Assembly: GCF_038397775.1 (NCBI RefSeq)
Contig: NZ_CP151650.1
Location: 2,480,001-2,544,000, forward strand
Origin: Pseudomonas sp. RC10
GTDB taxonomy: Bacteria; Pseudomonadota; Gammaproteobacteria; Pseudomonadales; Pseudomonadaceae
Length of the DNA: 64,000 nt
Reading direction: 5' to 3'
Positions 42,898-51,711 of this stretch are shown here, one piece after another. Within the stretch, counting starts at the first letter, position 1. Every line of letters begins with the position of its first letter. The notes beneath the pieces were generated by a model that searched no databases, was not told the origin of the DNA, and saw nothing but the letters and a program-made list of their open reading frames with translations. The position numbers were made by a program, and so were the translations under genes.

Positions 42898-44097
42898 ATG
42901 AACAGTCCTCAAGCAAAACAAAAAGTCATTGTCGTCGGCGGTGGTATCGGCGGTCTGGCGGCCGCACTGGCGCTCACCCGCCAGGGGATTCAGGTGCAAC
43001 TGCTGGAACAGGCCGATGAAATCGCCGAAATCGGCGCCGGCATTCAGCTGGGCCCAAACGCTTACGCCGCGCTCGACGCACTGGGTGTGGGCGAGGCTGC
43101 GAGACGTCGTTCGGTGTTCACTGACCACATCATCATGATGGACGCCGTGGATGCCAAGGAAGTAATCCGCATCGACGTGGGTGAGGCGTTTCAGAAGCGT
43201 TTCGGCAACCCCTACGGTGTCATTCATCGGGCTGACATTCATCGCTCCATTCTGGAGGCGGTCGAGAAAGACCCATTGATCAGTTTCCACACTTCGACGC
43301 GGGTCGTCAGCATGGACTTGCAAGGGTCCAAAACGGTGTTGATCGACAGTAACGAGCAGCGCTACGAAGCCGACGCGGTGATCGGCTGCGACGGCGTGAA
43401 GTCGGTGGTCAGGACTCACCTGCTGGGTGACAAGCCTCGTGTGACCGGGCATGTGGTTTACCGCGCCGTGGTTGAGCGCGCGAGCATGCCCGAGGAATTG
43501 CGCATCAATGCGCCCGTGCTATGGGCCGGCCCTCGCTGCCACCTCGTGCATTACCCCCTGCGCGGCGGTGAGCAATACAACCTGGTGGTGACGTTTCACA
43601 GCCGTGAAGAAGAGGAGTGGGGCGTTCGGGACGGAAGCAAGGAAGAGGTGCTGTCCTACTTCGAAGGCGTTCACGAAATCCCGCATCAGATGCTCCATAC
43701 CCCCAGCTCCTGGCGTCGCTGGGCAACTGCCGACCGCGAGCCGGTGGAGGCGTGGGGCGCAGGAAACGCGACACTGCTGGGCGACGCCGCGCATCCCATG
43801 AGTCAGTACCTGGCGCAGGGTGCCTGTATGGCACTGGAAGATGCGGTAACGCTAGGCGAGGCGGTGAAGGCAAACGCAGGTGATCTGTCAGCCGCGTTCC
43901 GTCTTTATGAGTCCGTACGAATCCCTCGCACGGCGCGCGTGGTGTGGTCAACCCGGGAAATGGGTCGGATCTATCACGCCAAGGGCGTCGAGCGCCTCGT
44001 GCGCAACAATCTCTGGAAAGGCAAAGGCCAAAACGATTTTTACAATGGCATGAGCTGGTTGTACTCCTGGAGCGTGGCCAGTTGCCTTGAGTCCTGA
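42898..44097 (+). CDS. 3-hydroxybenzoate 6-monooxygenase
   Basis: 399 aa flavoprotein hydroxylase. Present are the FAD-binding VVGGGIGGLAAALALTRQG (GxGxxG), AVIGCDGVKSVVR (DG motif) and LLGDAAHPMSQYLAQGACMALEDA (GD motif). Sequence and context match MhbM/XlnD/NagX, which hydroxylate 3-hydroxybenzoate to gentisate with NADH. The start at 42898 has GGGAG 8 nt upstream; an ATG at 42868 overlapping the isomerase stop would add 10 residues. Last gene of the operon. Confidence 0.9.
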   Translation: MNSPQAKQKVIVVGGGIGGLAAALALTRQGIQVQLLEQADEIAEIGAGIQLGPNAYAALDALGVGEAARRRSVFTDHIIMMDAVDAKEVIRIDVGEAFQKRFGNPYGVIHRADIHRSILEAVEKDPLISFHTSTRVVSMDLQGSKTVLIDSNEQRYEADAVIGCDGVKSVVRTHLLGDKPRVTGHVVYRAVVERASMPEELRINAPVLWAGPRCHLVHYPLRGGEQYNLVVTFHSREEEEWGVRDGSKEEVLSYFEGVHEIPHQMLHTPSSWRRWATADREPVEAWGAGNATLLGDAAHPMSQYLAQGACMALEDAVTLGEAVKANAGDLSAAFRLYESVRIPRTARVVWSTREMGRIYHAKGVERLVRNNLWKGKGQNDFYNGMSWLYSWSVASCLES

Positions 44098-44261
44098 GTC
44101 CACAACCAAAGGAGGTCACGATTCATTGATTAATCATTAAAGCGGTCAGCTCGGGAGTTCCACGAAAAATTCCTGAGCTCATCCGTACTGGTACACGTGT
44201 TTTTTCAGTTATTGGATCACGACGTGAACGTAGCGGCCAATACACGATGACGAGTTTCGCA

Positions 44262-44272
44262 AATAACAATAA
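44262..44272 (+). promoter_or_regulatory. AATAACAATAA catabolite-activity (Hfq/Crc) motif
   Basis: Two overlapping AANAANAA matches lie about 30 nt before a short reading frame with a strong ribosome site and ~140 nt before pcaQ. Confidence 0.5.
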
Positions 44273-44300
44273 ATGCTGATGCGTGACCGGAGGAATCAAG

Positions 44301-44396
44301 ATGTCTGCCATTCCAGATGCAGGTCTACAGCCCACCCAGAATGGGGGGTCCCAAAGGCCAGAACGCGCCCCTGTTGCCCCACCTCAATGTGTTTGA
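44301..44396 (+). pseudogene. 31-codon ORF with strong ribosome site, possible gene remnant
   Basis: MSAIPDAGLQPTQNGGSQ and 13 more residues, preceded by GGAGGAATCAAG at ideal spacing and by a catabolite-activity motif, then a stop. The upstream elements look like those of a real aromatic-pathway gene, but the protein is too short and unrecognised. It may be what is left after deletion of a gene in front of pcaQ, or a leader peptide. Confidence 0.4.
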
Positions 44397-44411
44397 AAGC
44401 GGAGACACAAG

Positions 44412-45341
44412 GTGAATATCGACACCCGTATAAAGTTTCGTCATCTGGTGTGTTTTCTGGAGGTCGCGCGTCAGGGCACGTTGGCCAGGGCTTCGCAGAA
44501 GCTCGCTATCAGCCAGCCAGCGCTATCGAAGACCTTGAAGGAGTTGGAAAGTCTGCTCTGTGCCAGCCTGTTCACGCGCAGCAAGTCGGGTGCGGCGCTG
44601 ACGGACGCCGGCCAGGCGTTCCTGCGTTACGCAGCCCCTTGCGTGCAAACGTTGCGCGAAGGGGTCAGCAGTCTGCGTACCGGCGTGCATGGTGCTCCCG
44701 AGGTGCGTTTGGGGGCGTTGTCGACCGTCGAGAGCCTGCTGATGCCGGAGCTGGTCTGTCGGCTTCACGAGGCGCATCCCACGCTTGTGATCAACGTGGT
44801 CACCGGTCCCAGCGCTTATCTGCTCTCGCGCTTGCGCGGGGGAGAGATTGATCTGGTTATCGGCAGAATGACCGACAGCCCGCAGATTCAGGGGTTGAGC
44901 TTTGAGCACCTCTACAACGAATCGATGACATTGGTGGTACGTCCGGGCCATCCGTTGCTGGCGCCGGATGCAGATCTTTCGACGCTGGAGCATTTCCCGG
45001 TCGTTCTGCCGCTGGCGGGAACGACCATACGAAAATTTGCCGATAGCTTGTTCGTCCAGCACGGCATTCAGTCCCCGAAACAGCGGTTGGAAACACTCTC
45101 GCTGACGATCAGTCGGCGCTACGTGTCCTGCAGCGATGCGGTCTGGATCGCGCCTTACGACGCGGTGAGACAGGACCTGCGATCAGGAGAGTTGGCGGAG
45201 CTGCAGTTGGGGATACGGGAACCAGGAGGGTCGGTGGGCATATGCAGCAATCCAACGATGCCTCTGTCCCCTATGGCGCAGGGATGCGTAGAGGCGTTGC
45301 GGGAGGTGAGTCGGGCCTATTGTGAAAGCATGCAGCCATAA
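44412..45341 (+). CDS. pcaQ: LysR-type pca activator PcaQ
   Basis: 309 aa. IKFRHLVCFLEVARQGTLARASQKL, ISQPALSKTLKELE, LGALSTVESLLMPELVCRLH and VVTGPSAYLLSRLRGGEIDLVIGRMTDSPQIQGL follow the PcaQ consensus closely. PcaQ activates pcaHG/pcaDCBH-type operons in response to beta-carboxymuconate. GTG start at 44412 with GGAG upstream. Here it is 26 kb from the degraded pca cluster and next to the gentisate operon; no ATAACC-N4-GGTTAT PcaQ site was seen nearby. Confidence 0.85.
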   Translation: MNIDTRIKFRHLVCFLEVARQGTLARASQKLAISQPALSKTLKELESLLCASLFTRSKSGAALTDAGQAFLRYAAPCVQTLREGVSSLRTGVHGAPEVRLGALSTVESLLMPELVCRLHEAHPTLVINVVTGPSAYLLSRLRGGEIDLVIGRMTDSPQIQGLSFEHLYNESMTLVVRPGHPLLAPDADLSTLEHFPVVLPLAGTTIRKFADSLFVQHGIQSPKQRLETLSLTISRRYVSCSDAVWIAPYDAVRQDLRSGELAELQLGIREPGGSVGICSNPTMPLSPMAQGCVEALREVSRAYCESMQP

Positions 45342-45474
45342 CCTTCAGGTTACTGATTGCGGCGCTTTTTTCACTTTTGGGAACGTTGGCTCTCTCGGAA
45401 ACTGAACTACCCCTTGCGTCGGTCCTGACGTTGGGGGGGAGCACAACACAATAATTAGAAAACAGGAGGCCGGC

Positions 45475-45597
45475 ATGTCAGAGGTTCAGGGTAGCCGAGA
45501 CATCTACACACGATCATCCGGGGTTGCACCCCTTCATCACTGGACGGTTCGGACCAGGGCAGCGGCGTCGCGCTGGCGTTGCCTCAGCCCTGTCTGA
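45475..45597 (+). other. 40-codon ORF with strong Shine-Dalgarno
   Basis: MSEVQGSRDIYTRSSGVAPL and 20 more residues, behind a perfect ACAGGAGG site at 45461-45468. The Arg/Trp-rich tail looks like out-of-frame sequence. No family recognised. A gene remnant or leader peptide in the 370-nt gap after pcaQ; nothing else is evident in that gap apart from the motif at 45672. Confidence 0.35.
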
Positions 45598-45671
45598 CCC
45601 TTTAGATGATCGATGAGCCAGCGGCGATAGCAACTCGCGAGTGTTGCGTTGTCCTGGCTGACATTACTGCC

Positions 45672-45682
45672 AATAACAATAA
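45672..45682 (+). promoter_or_regulatory. AATAACAATAA catabolite-activity (Hfq/Crc) motif
   Basis: The same undecamer as at 44262, lying 27 nt before the ATG of the SdhC-like membrane protein gene. Confidence 0.5.
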
Positions 45683-45709
45683 GAGCAGATGCTCTACGGA
45701 GAAGCCGAA

Positions 45710-46771
45710 ATGGCCATTCATTCCGAAGTCGATGTACACACGCGCAACACCGCGACGCCTGTCAGTTTCAACACCAGCCGGGTGCTTTGGGTGCCTGCAA
45801 TAGGGGCCTTGTTGTATCCCTGGATACTCAAGGCATTCAACTGGGCGTTCACTTCCCCCGTGGCAGGAGGCGCCACTTCACGGTCAGCGTTTTTCTCGGT
45901 CGTCTTCCTCGCGGCGGCCTTGGCCGTTCCGCTGTTGGCGCTGACCCTGGCGACCGTCTCCTCCCGCAACAGCACGCCGAGCCTGGCCGACATGCGTGCC
46001 AGACGGTACGCACTGTTCGTCATCGGCACACCCTCAGCGTACGTCCTGCTTGGGGTCGTCCTTCACATGTTCAAAATCGATGTGAACGATGTGTGGATAT
46101 GGACACCTGTCTGGTTGTTATCGGCCCTGTTTGCGGCAAGAACCCCGGCGGGGGATCTGCCTTTGCGCCAAGGTTCGACCGCTGTTTTGCGGGTTGCACA
46201 CGGCATCAGTGGGGCTGTAGTAACGCTGTTCGTGCTGTTTCACCTGGGCAACCACCTTGCAGGCCTTTGGGGTGGGGAGGTTCATGAGGCGGTCGCCGAT
46301 ATCGGTCGCAAAGTGTATCGGGCGCTGGCCATCGAACCGTTGCTGATCCTCGCCATGTTCTTTCAGATCATCACCGGTTTGAAGCTCGCCTGGACCTGGA
46401 GCGAGCGCGCAGAAGACAAGTACCGGATGTTTCAGGTGGCCTCCGGAGTGTGCATCGCAATGTTCGCGCTGTGCCACATGAACTCCGTTTTCATCATGGC
46501 CCGTACCATCCTCGACATTCCCACGGATTATGTCTTCGCCACCGGCGGCGGAAAAATGTTGCCTGACCCGTGGGCCGTTCGCCTCTTCCCTCACTACACG
46601 CTTGGCGGGTTCTTCGTCCTGGCTCACCTGGTTTCCGGGCTGCGTGTCGTCATGTTGGCGCACGGCGCCAACCGAAGCACGGTCAATGCATTGTGGTGGG
46701 TCGGGGCGGCCTTCAGCGTCCTGGTGTCCCTGACGATCATGTCCGCACTCGTTGGGGTCAGGGTCGTCTGA
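45710..46771 (+). CDS. Polytopic SdhC/FrdC-like membrane protein, paralog 1
   Basis: 353 aa with about eight helices. VLRVAHGISGAVVTLFVLFHLGNHLAGL and FALCHMNSVFIM carry histidines placed as in heme-ligating helices of succinate dehydrogenase cytochrome b subunits; the C-terminal FPHYTLGGFFVLAHLVSGLRVVMLAHG repeats the theme. GGAG lies 9 nt before ATG 45710. Close paralog of 51712-52776. An electron-transfer role is inferred from His spacing only; no flavoprotein or Fe-S subunit gene is adjacent. Confidence 0.6.
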   Translation: MAIHSEVDVHTRNTATPVSFNTSRVLWVPAIGALLYPWILKAFNWAFTSPVAGGATSRSAFFSVVFLAAALAVPLLALTLATVSSRNSTPSLADMRARRYALFVIGTPSAYVLLGVVLHMFKIDVNDVWIWTPVWLLSALFAARTPAGDLPLRQGSTAVLRVAHGISGAVVTLFVLFHLGNHLAGLWGGEVHEAVADIGRKVYRALAIEPLLILAMFFQIITGLKLAWTWSERAEDKYRMFQVASGVCIAMFALCHMNSVFIMARTILDIPTDYVFATGGGKMLPDPWAVRLFPHYTLGGFFVLAHLVSGLRVVMLAHGANRSTVNALWWVGAAFSVLVSLTIMSALVGVRVV

Positions 46772-46981
46772 CCGACTCATGACGTGCCGTGCTGCACCCT
46801 CTGCGGAGTGGGTGCAGTCACGTCAACCATCGATCAAACGGCGTCGATCCTGACGCCCAAAAAAGCCCTGCGCGATGATGAAACAGGCTGTCCTGCAATA
46901 GCAGCCTGATCGTATCGCCGTGCCCGTGAATTGATAATCCCTTTGCCTGTTCGAAGCCCTTTGGGCTTTTACGGAGCCACC

Positions 46982-48223
46982 ATGCGTATAACAAAAATAA
47001 ATACCATCGCTTACATGATGATTGCCGCTATTGCTGAACCTGCAGTGGCCAGTCAACAGTCCGAATCCAATGGATTCGTGGAGGATTCAAAAGCCTCTCT
47101 GCTCATTCGAAATGTGTACATGAACCGCGATTTTCGCCAGGCCAACGCGCCGCAGAACAAGGGGGAGGAGTGGGGCCAAGGGTTCATGGCGAACTATCAA
47201 TCCGGCTTCACTCAAGGCACTGTCGGCTTCGGCGTCGACGCCTTGGGCAAACTGGGCATCATGCTGGATTCGGGCGCTGGTCGCACCGGCGGCGGCACTG
47301 GCTTGCTGGAGGCGGACAGCAGCGGCCCCAAGGCTGATTACTCCAAGATGGGCGGCGCGCTCAAGATTCAGATGTCGAACACGATTTTGAAGTACGGCGA
47401 TCAAATGGTCAGCCTGCCCATCCTGTCCACGAACGATGCGCGCCTCTTGCCCGAAAGCGCGACAGGTCTGTCCATGACCAGCAAGGAGTTCAAGGATCTG
47501 ACCTTGAATGCCGGGCATTTCACCGCGCTCAACAAACGCAATGACAGTAGCCCGGACAGCGCGAGGCTGACCGATCTGAATTACGTGGGTGGGGTGTATA
47601 AATTCAATGACCAACTGACCGGCAGTTTCTACCGTCAGACCATTGATAACTACTGGCGTAAATACTATGGCAGTGCCACCTACACCGTCCCGCTGAGTAG
47701 CACCCAAGCGTTCAATCTGGACTTCAACATGTATGACACCAAAAGCATGGGGGAGGAGCGTGCCGGGGACCTGGACAATCGGTTGTGGAGCCTGTCGGCG
47801 GCGTACACCCTGGGTGCGCACCGGTTCATGCTCGCCCGTCAGACCGTATCGGGCCGAGGCGATTACAAGTATGGAATCGATGGTCTGAGTGCGATGTATA
47901 CCTCCAACTCTGTCCAGTACTCCGACTTTCTCTACGAAGGGGAAAAGTCCTGGCAGGCGCGTTATGACCTGAACATGGCGCCATACGGCATCGCCGGTCT
48001 GACCTTCATGGTCAGGTACATCAAAGGCTATGACTTCAACACGCCACTGACCAGCGACGGGAAAGCCTGGGAGCGTAACATCGACGTCAAATACGTCGTG
48101 CAGTCGGGGCCTGCGAAAAACCTGAGCTTGCGGGCACGGAACGCGACCTACCGCAGTTCTGACCGGGGTGGTGATGTCGATGAGATTCGGCTGACCTTCG
48201 AGTACCCGATCAGTCTTTTCTGA
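46982..48223 (+). CDS. OprD-family outer-membrane porin
   Basis: 413 aa with signal peptide (cleavage near AVAS, ~residue 24). VYMNRDFRQANAPQNKGEEWGQGFMANYQSGFTQGTVGFGVDALGKLG is the OprD start block; it ends in aromatic F. GGAG 4 nt upstream of ATG 46982, and an AANAANAA motif overlaps codons 3-7. It follows the SdhC-like gene by 210 nt (a CTGCACCC/GGGTGCAG hairpin at 46792-46817 lies between). Proximity to the 3-hydroxybenzoate operon suggests a benzoate-type channel (OpdK/BenP-like), unproven. Confidence 0.9.
   Translation: MRITKINTIAYMMIAAIAEPAVASQQSESNGFVEDSKASLLIRNVYMNRDFRQANAPQNKGEEWGQGFMANYQSGFTQGTVGFGVDALGKLGIMLDSGAGRTGGGTGLLEADSSGPKADYSKMGGALKIQMSNTILKYGDQMVSLPILSTNDARLLPESATGLSMTSKEFKDLTLNAGHFTALNKRNDSSPDSARLTDLNYVGGVYKFNDQLTGSFYRQTIDNYWRKYYGSATYTVPLSSTQAFNLDFNMYDTKSMGEERAGDLDNRLWSLSAAYTLGAHRFMLARQTVSGRGDYKYGIDGLSAMYTSNSVQYSDFLYEGEKSWQARYDLNMAPYGIAGLTFMVRYIKGYDFNTPLTSDGKAWERNIDVKYVVQSGPAKNLSLRARNATYRSSDRGGDVDEIRLTFEYPISLF
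46990..47000 (+). promoter_or_regulatory. AACAAAAATAA catabolite-activity (Hfq/Crc) motif
   Basis: Overlapping AANAANAA matches in the first codons of the OprD porin gene. Confidence 0.45.
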
Positions 48224-48300
48224 ACGTGAGCGCAAGCGCGTGAGGCGGGAGGAGGGAAGGGATGCCCTCTGTGGAACATGCATCGGGCAGTCAGGCGCGC

Positions 48301-49728
48301 TCAGCCCTGATTTCCCTGCGGTGGAAACGCCATCGCCAGGCGATCCACCCATTGCGCCGCCAGTTCCGGCGAGGACACATTGGTAAAGCCGACCAATAAT
48401 CCCTTCTCAGGCGCTGCGCCTTGATAGGCGCTTGAGAGGGGCTGGACGGGTAGTCCCAACTCTCTGGCGCTCGTCGCAATCGTCTGGTCATCAAGATCAT
48501 CGCCAAGCCGAAGCAGCAAATGCATGCCGCCAGGTCGAGAGTCGATCTTGATCCGGCCAGCGAGCCTGCGTTCGAGAGCTGTCATCAACAGCGTTCGCCG
48601 AAGCGCATAGAGACTGCGCATTTTTTTCAGGTGCCTTGCAAAATGCCCGTCCCGGATAAAGGCCGCCGTGGTGGCCTGAAACAGGTAAGGGCTATGGTTC
48701 TGCATGACGTCGGCAACGCGGGTGAAACGGGCAATCAGCGCTTCGGGCACTACCAGATAAGAAAGCCTCAGACCAGGTGCCAATACCTTGCTGAAGGTGC
48801 CGGTGTACAAAACCCTGTCATGCTTGTCGATACTCTTCAGCGCGGGTAACGGATGGCCTTGATAGCGGTACTCGCTGTCGTAGTCGTCCTCGATGATCCA
48901 GCTGTTCTGTCGAGTGGCCCATTCAAGCAAAGCCTGGCGCCTTGGCAGTGACAATGAGACCCCAAGGGGGCTTTGATGACTGGGTGTGACCACGGCAAAA
49001 CGCGCATTGTCAGCCAGCCTGATTCCCGCATCGACATTCAACCCCTCGCCATCGACGGGTATTGGCGTCAGGTCAGCGCCGGCTTTTTGCAGGAAGTGTC
49101 TAGCCATCAGATAGCCCGGATCTTCGAACCAGCAGCCGTCGCCTTTAGTGAGCAAGCTTCGAAAAATCAGGTCGAGTGCCGCACCATACCCGGCACATAT
49201 GAATAGTTGATCCGGTGTGCACCTTACGCCCCGGGAAATGCCCAGATACCCCGCTACGGCAGTTCGCAGAGCATGATGCCCTTGAGTGTCAGGATAAATC
49301 AGGCTGTGAATCCCGCTGGCACGCAACTCCTTGCCCACCAGCCGATTCCACAGCTTGCGGGGGAAGACATCCATTGCCGGCAGGCCCAATTGCAAAGGCT
49401 GTGGGAGGGCGCCCGAATGCATGAGGGGATCGCGTTGCAGGCGCGTGGTTTCGACAGGGTCTGCCAGAGAGGCGGGTTTCAACAGCGTCGACACGACGGT
49501 TCCTGCCGGCCCCCGTGTCTGAAGATAGCCTTCCCCTACGAGTAACTGATAGGCAGATTCAACGGTCCCGCGGGCCAGGTTCAGCTCGGCTGCCAGCGCA
49601 CGTACCGAAGGGACTCGTTCACCCGGCAGCAGGCGCCCATCCTCTATGGAGTGGCGAAATCTAAGATAGATCTGGCGGTAAACAGGCACCTCGGCGTGTG
49701 CTTGAAGATTGGAGTCAAATTTCGCCAT
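48301..49728 (-). CDS. MocR-type (GntR/aminotransferase) regulator
   Basis: 475 aa. Winged helix PVYRQIYLRFRHSIEDGRL...VRALAAELNLARGTVESAYQLL; aminotransferase part with WIIEDDYDSEYRYQGHPLPALKSID and the PLP lysine in TFSKVLAPGLRLSYL. Divergent from a GNAT-azoreductase-epimerase-SdhC-like unit, with 87 nt between starts, and is probably its regulator. PLP-dependent effector binding is the family expectation. Confidence 0.9.
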   Translation of the reverse strand: MAKFDSNLQAHAEVPVYRQIYLRFRHSIEDGRLLPGERVPSVRALAAELNLARGTVESAYQLLVGEGYLQTRGPAGTVVSTLLKPASLADPVETTRLQRDPLMHSGALPQPLQLGLPAMDVFPRKLWNRLVGKELRASGIHSLIYPDTQGHHALRTAVAGYLGISRGVRCTPDQLFICAGYGAALDLIFRSLLTKGDGCWFEDPGYLMARHFLQKAGADLTPIPVDGEGLNVDAGIRLADNARFAVVTPSHQSPLGVSLSLPRRQALLEWATRQNSWIIEDDYDSEYRYQGHPLPALKSIDKHDRVLYTGTFSKVLAPGLRLSYLVVPEALIARFTRVADVMQNHSPYLFQATTAAFIRDGHFARHLKKMRSLYALRRTLLMTALERRLAGRIKIDSRPGGMHLLLRLGDDLDDQTIATSARELGLPVQPLSSAYQGAAPEKGLLVGFTNVSSPELAAQWVDRLAMAFPPQGNQG

Positions 49729-49815
49729 GTCCTAGCTGCTTTGTATTTTTTTGGCCCTGTAGAGTAAGTCATCAGCCTTCTAAAGTGTAACCACACACGA
49801 TAGAAGAGGCCGATC

Positions 49816-50265
49816 ATGGAATCACAAGTGGATTTGAGAAAATTCTCCACGCCAGAAGAGCTAGAGACTTGCTTCGATGTCATGAAGCAATTGCGGCCCC
49901 ATCTGGTCTCCCCCCAATCGTTCATCGAACAGGTGCAGCGTCAGTTCACCGCAGGGTATGAGCTGCTTGGCGGGGTGCAGGGCGAAACGGTCATAGGCCT
50001 CGTGGGCTATCGCGAAATGGAGAACTTGCTCTACGGTCGATTCATCTACGTCGATGATCTCGTTGTGGACGCTTCAATTCGGCAGATGGGGCTTGGCGCG
50101 CAGTTACTGGACGCTGCTAGAGAACAAGCGAAAGCGCGCGGGTGTGCGCATTTTGTTCTGGATACGGGCCTGCACATGGCGTTGGCTCAGCGCTTCTATT
50201 TCCGCGAAGGGCTGCTGGCGCGAGGCATGCATTTCGTCGAGCCACTCAATGTGCCAAGAGGATGA
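49816..50265 (+). CDS. GNAT-family N-acetyltransferase
   Basis: 149 aa. FIYVDDLVVDASIRQMGLGAQLLDAAREQAKARGCAHFVLDTG gives the acetyl-CoA motif (Q-x-x-G-x-G/A); the C-terminal AQRFYFREGLLARGMHFV completes the fold. First gene of the unit divergent from MocR; 4 nt separate its stop from the azoreductase start. Substrate unknown. Confidence 0.85.
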   Translation: MESQVDLRKFSTPEELETCFDVMKQLRPHLVSPQSFIEQVQRQFTAGYELLGGVQGETVIGLVGYREMENLLYGRFIYVDDLVVDASIRQMGLGAQLLDAAREQAKARGCAHFVLDTGLHMALAQRFYFREGLLARGMHFVEPLNVPRG

Positions 50266-50269
50266 CTGA

Positions 50270-50899
50270 ATGAACAACTTGCTCGTCATCAGTTGCAGCC
50301 CTAAAGGCGCGAAGTCCCCCGGCGACCAACTGGCCAAGGAAATGATTGAGGGGTTGCGTCGCGCTACCCCGGAACTTTCCGTTTCGACACTGGATCTGGT
50401 CGCCAACCCGGTGTCACCGATCAGCGATGCCTATGCCCAAGCCATTATCAGTGGGGCCAGCAACGATGACCCGGCACTCGCCGAATCCGAGCGTTTGATC
50501 ACCCAACTGGAGCGATGTGACGCGTTGGTCATTACGACGCCCATCCACAATTTCACGCTGCCAGCGGCATTGAAGCTGTGGGTCGACAACGTGGTGCGCG
50601 CGCGCCGTACGTTTACGGCCGGCCCCAGCGGAAAGGTGGGGTTGCTAAAGGACAGACCCGTATACGTCGTCATCTCGTCCGGTGGCGTGCATCGCGGGCC
50701 AGCCGCCAGCCAGCCCGAATTCATCACCGCCTACTTGCGTCACGTCCTGGGCTGCGTCGGCTTGCTGGATGTGCATTTTATCCATCTGCAGGCAATGGCT
50801 GCTGGCCCTCAGTACGTCTCGGCCTCAATCGCGGATGCCCGGCGCCAGTTCAGCGAAACTCCCCTATTTTCAAACCTGGAGGCACTCCTCAATGAGTAA
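50270..50899 (+). CDS. FMN-dependent NAD(P)H oxidoreductase (azoreductase/flavodoxin-like)
   Basis: 209 aa. MNNLLVISCSPKGAKSPGDQLAKEMIEGL is the FMN phosphate-binding start, VITTPIHNFTLPAALKLWVDNVVRARRTF is the AzoR/NAD(P)H:quinone reductase block, and VVISSGGVHRGPA the third. Two-electron reduction of quinones or azo compounds is likely. Its end overlaps the next start by 8 nt. Confidence 0.87.
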   Translation: MNNLLVISCSPKGAKSPGDQLAKEMIEGLRRATPELSVSTLDLVANPVSPISDAYAQAIISGASNDDPALAESERLITQLERCDALVITTPIHNFTLPAALKLWVDNVVRARRTFTAGPSGKVGLLKDRPVYVVISSGGVHRGPAASQPEFITAYLRHVLGCVGLLDVHFIHLQAMAAGPQYVSASIADARRQFSETPLFSNLEALLNE

Positions 50900-51638
50900 A
50901 AATATTTTTCTGGCAGGCGCTACCGGTGTGATTGGAAGTACCTTGGTCAAGCTGCTCGTGGACGACGGTTATACGGTGTTCGGCAGCACTCGGCGCGAAG
51001 ATCGAGCGGACTACCTTCGCGCTCTCGGTGCCGAGCCGGTCGTGGTGGACGTGTTCGACCGTGAGAAGCTGTGTGACGCGCTGATTCAGATCAAGCCCTC
51101 GGCAGTCGTGCATCAACTCACCGATCTTCCCCGCGGGCTCGACCCTGCTCAGATGGCAGCGGCCATTGCCCGAAACGCCAGAGTGCGAACTGAAGGTACA
51201 GGCAATCTGATCGCGGCCATGCTTGAGTCTGGATGCGAGAGTATCGTCGCTCAAAGCATCGCCTGGGCCTATGCGCCGGCCACGAAACCCTACGAAGAAG
51301 ACGCCGAACTGGACATCAACGCCGAAGGCTTGCGACAGGTGAGTGTCGGCGGCATCGTCGCCCTTGAACAGCAAGTGCTGCACACGCCGCAGATTCATGG
51401 CGCCGTACTGCGCTATGGCCATTTGTACGGACCGGGCACCGGCACGGACCAGCCTTCGGGGGCCAGCCCGCTTCATGTGGAAGCCGCTGCCTACGCGGCG
51501 TTGCTGGCATTGCGGCTGAACGTCCGGGGCGTGTTCAACGTCGCCGAGGAAAACGCCGAAGTGACCAGCGAAAAAGCCCGACGAGTGCTGGGCTGGGTTC
51601 CCGAACTTCGCTTGTCCCATGCGCTGTCTGTCCAATAA
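50892..51638 (+). CDS. NAD-dependent epimerase/dehydratase-family protein
   Basis: 248 aa. IFLAGATGVIGSTLVKLLVDDGY is the NAD(P) Rossmann motif (GxxGxxG). A canonical YxxxK is not clear (APATKPYEEDAEL region), so this looks like an atypical extended SDR. ATG at 50892 overlaps the azoreductase. Function unknown; redox partner of the flavoprotein by context. Confidence 0.8.
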   Translation: MSKNIFLAGATGVIGSTLVKLLVDDGYTVFGSTRREDRADYLRALGAEPVVVDVFDREKLCDALIQIKPSAVVHQLTDLPRGLDPAQMAAAIARNARVRTEGTGNLIAAMLESGCESIVAQSIAWAYAPATKPYEEDAELDINAEGLRQVSVGGIVALEQQVLHTPQIHGAVLRYGHLYGPGTGTDQPSGASPLHVEAAAYAALLALRLNVRGVFNVAEENAEVTSEKARRVLGWVPELRLSHALSVQ

Positions 51639-51711
51639 CGATCCATCAGAGTGCCCGCCAAAAACGGGCATCACTGACGCATGTACAGGCTTCAGTCACA
51701 GGAAAACCTTT

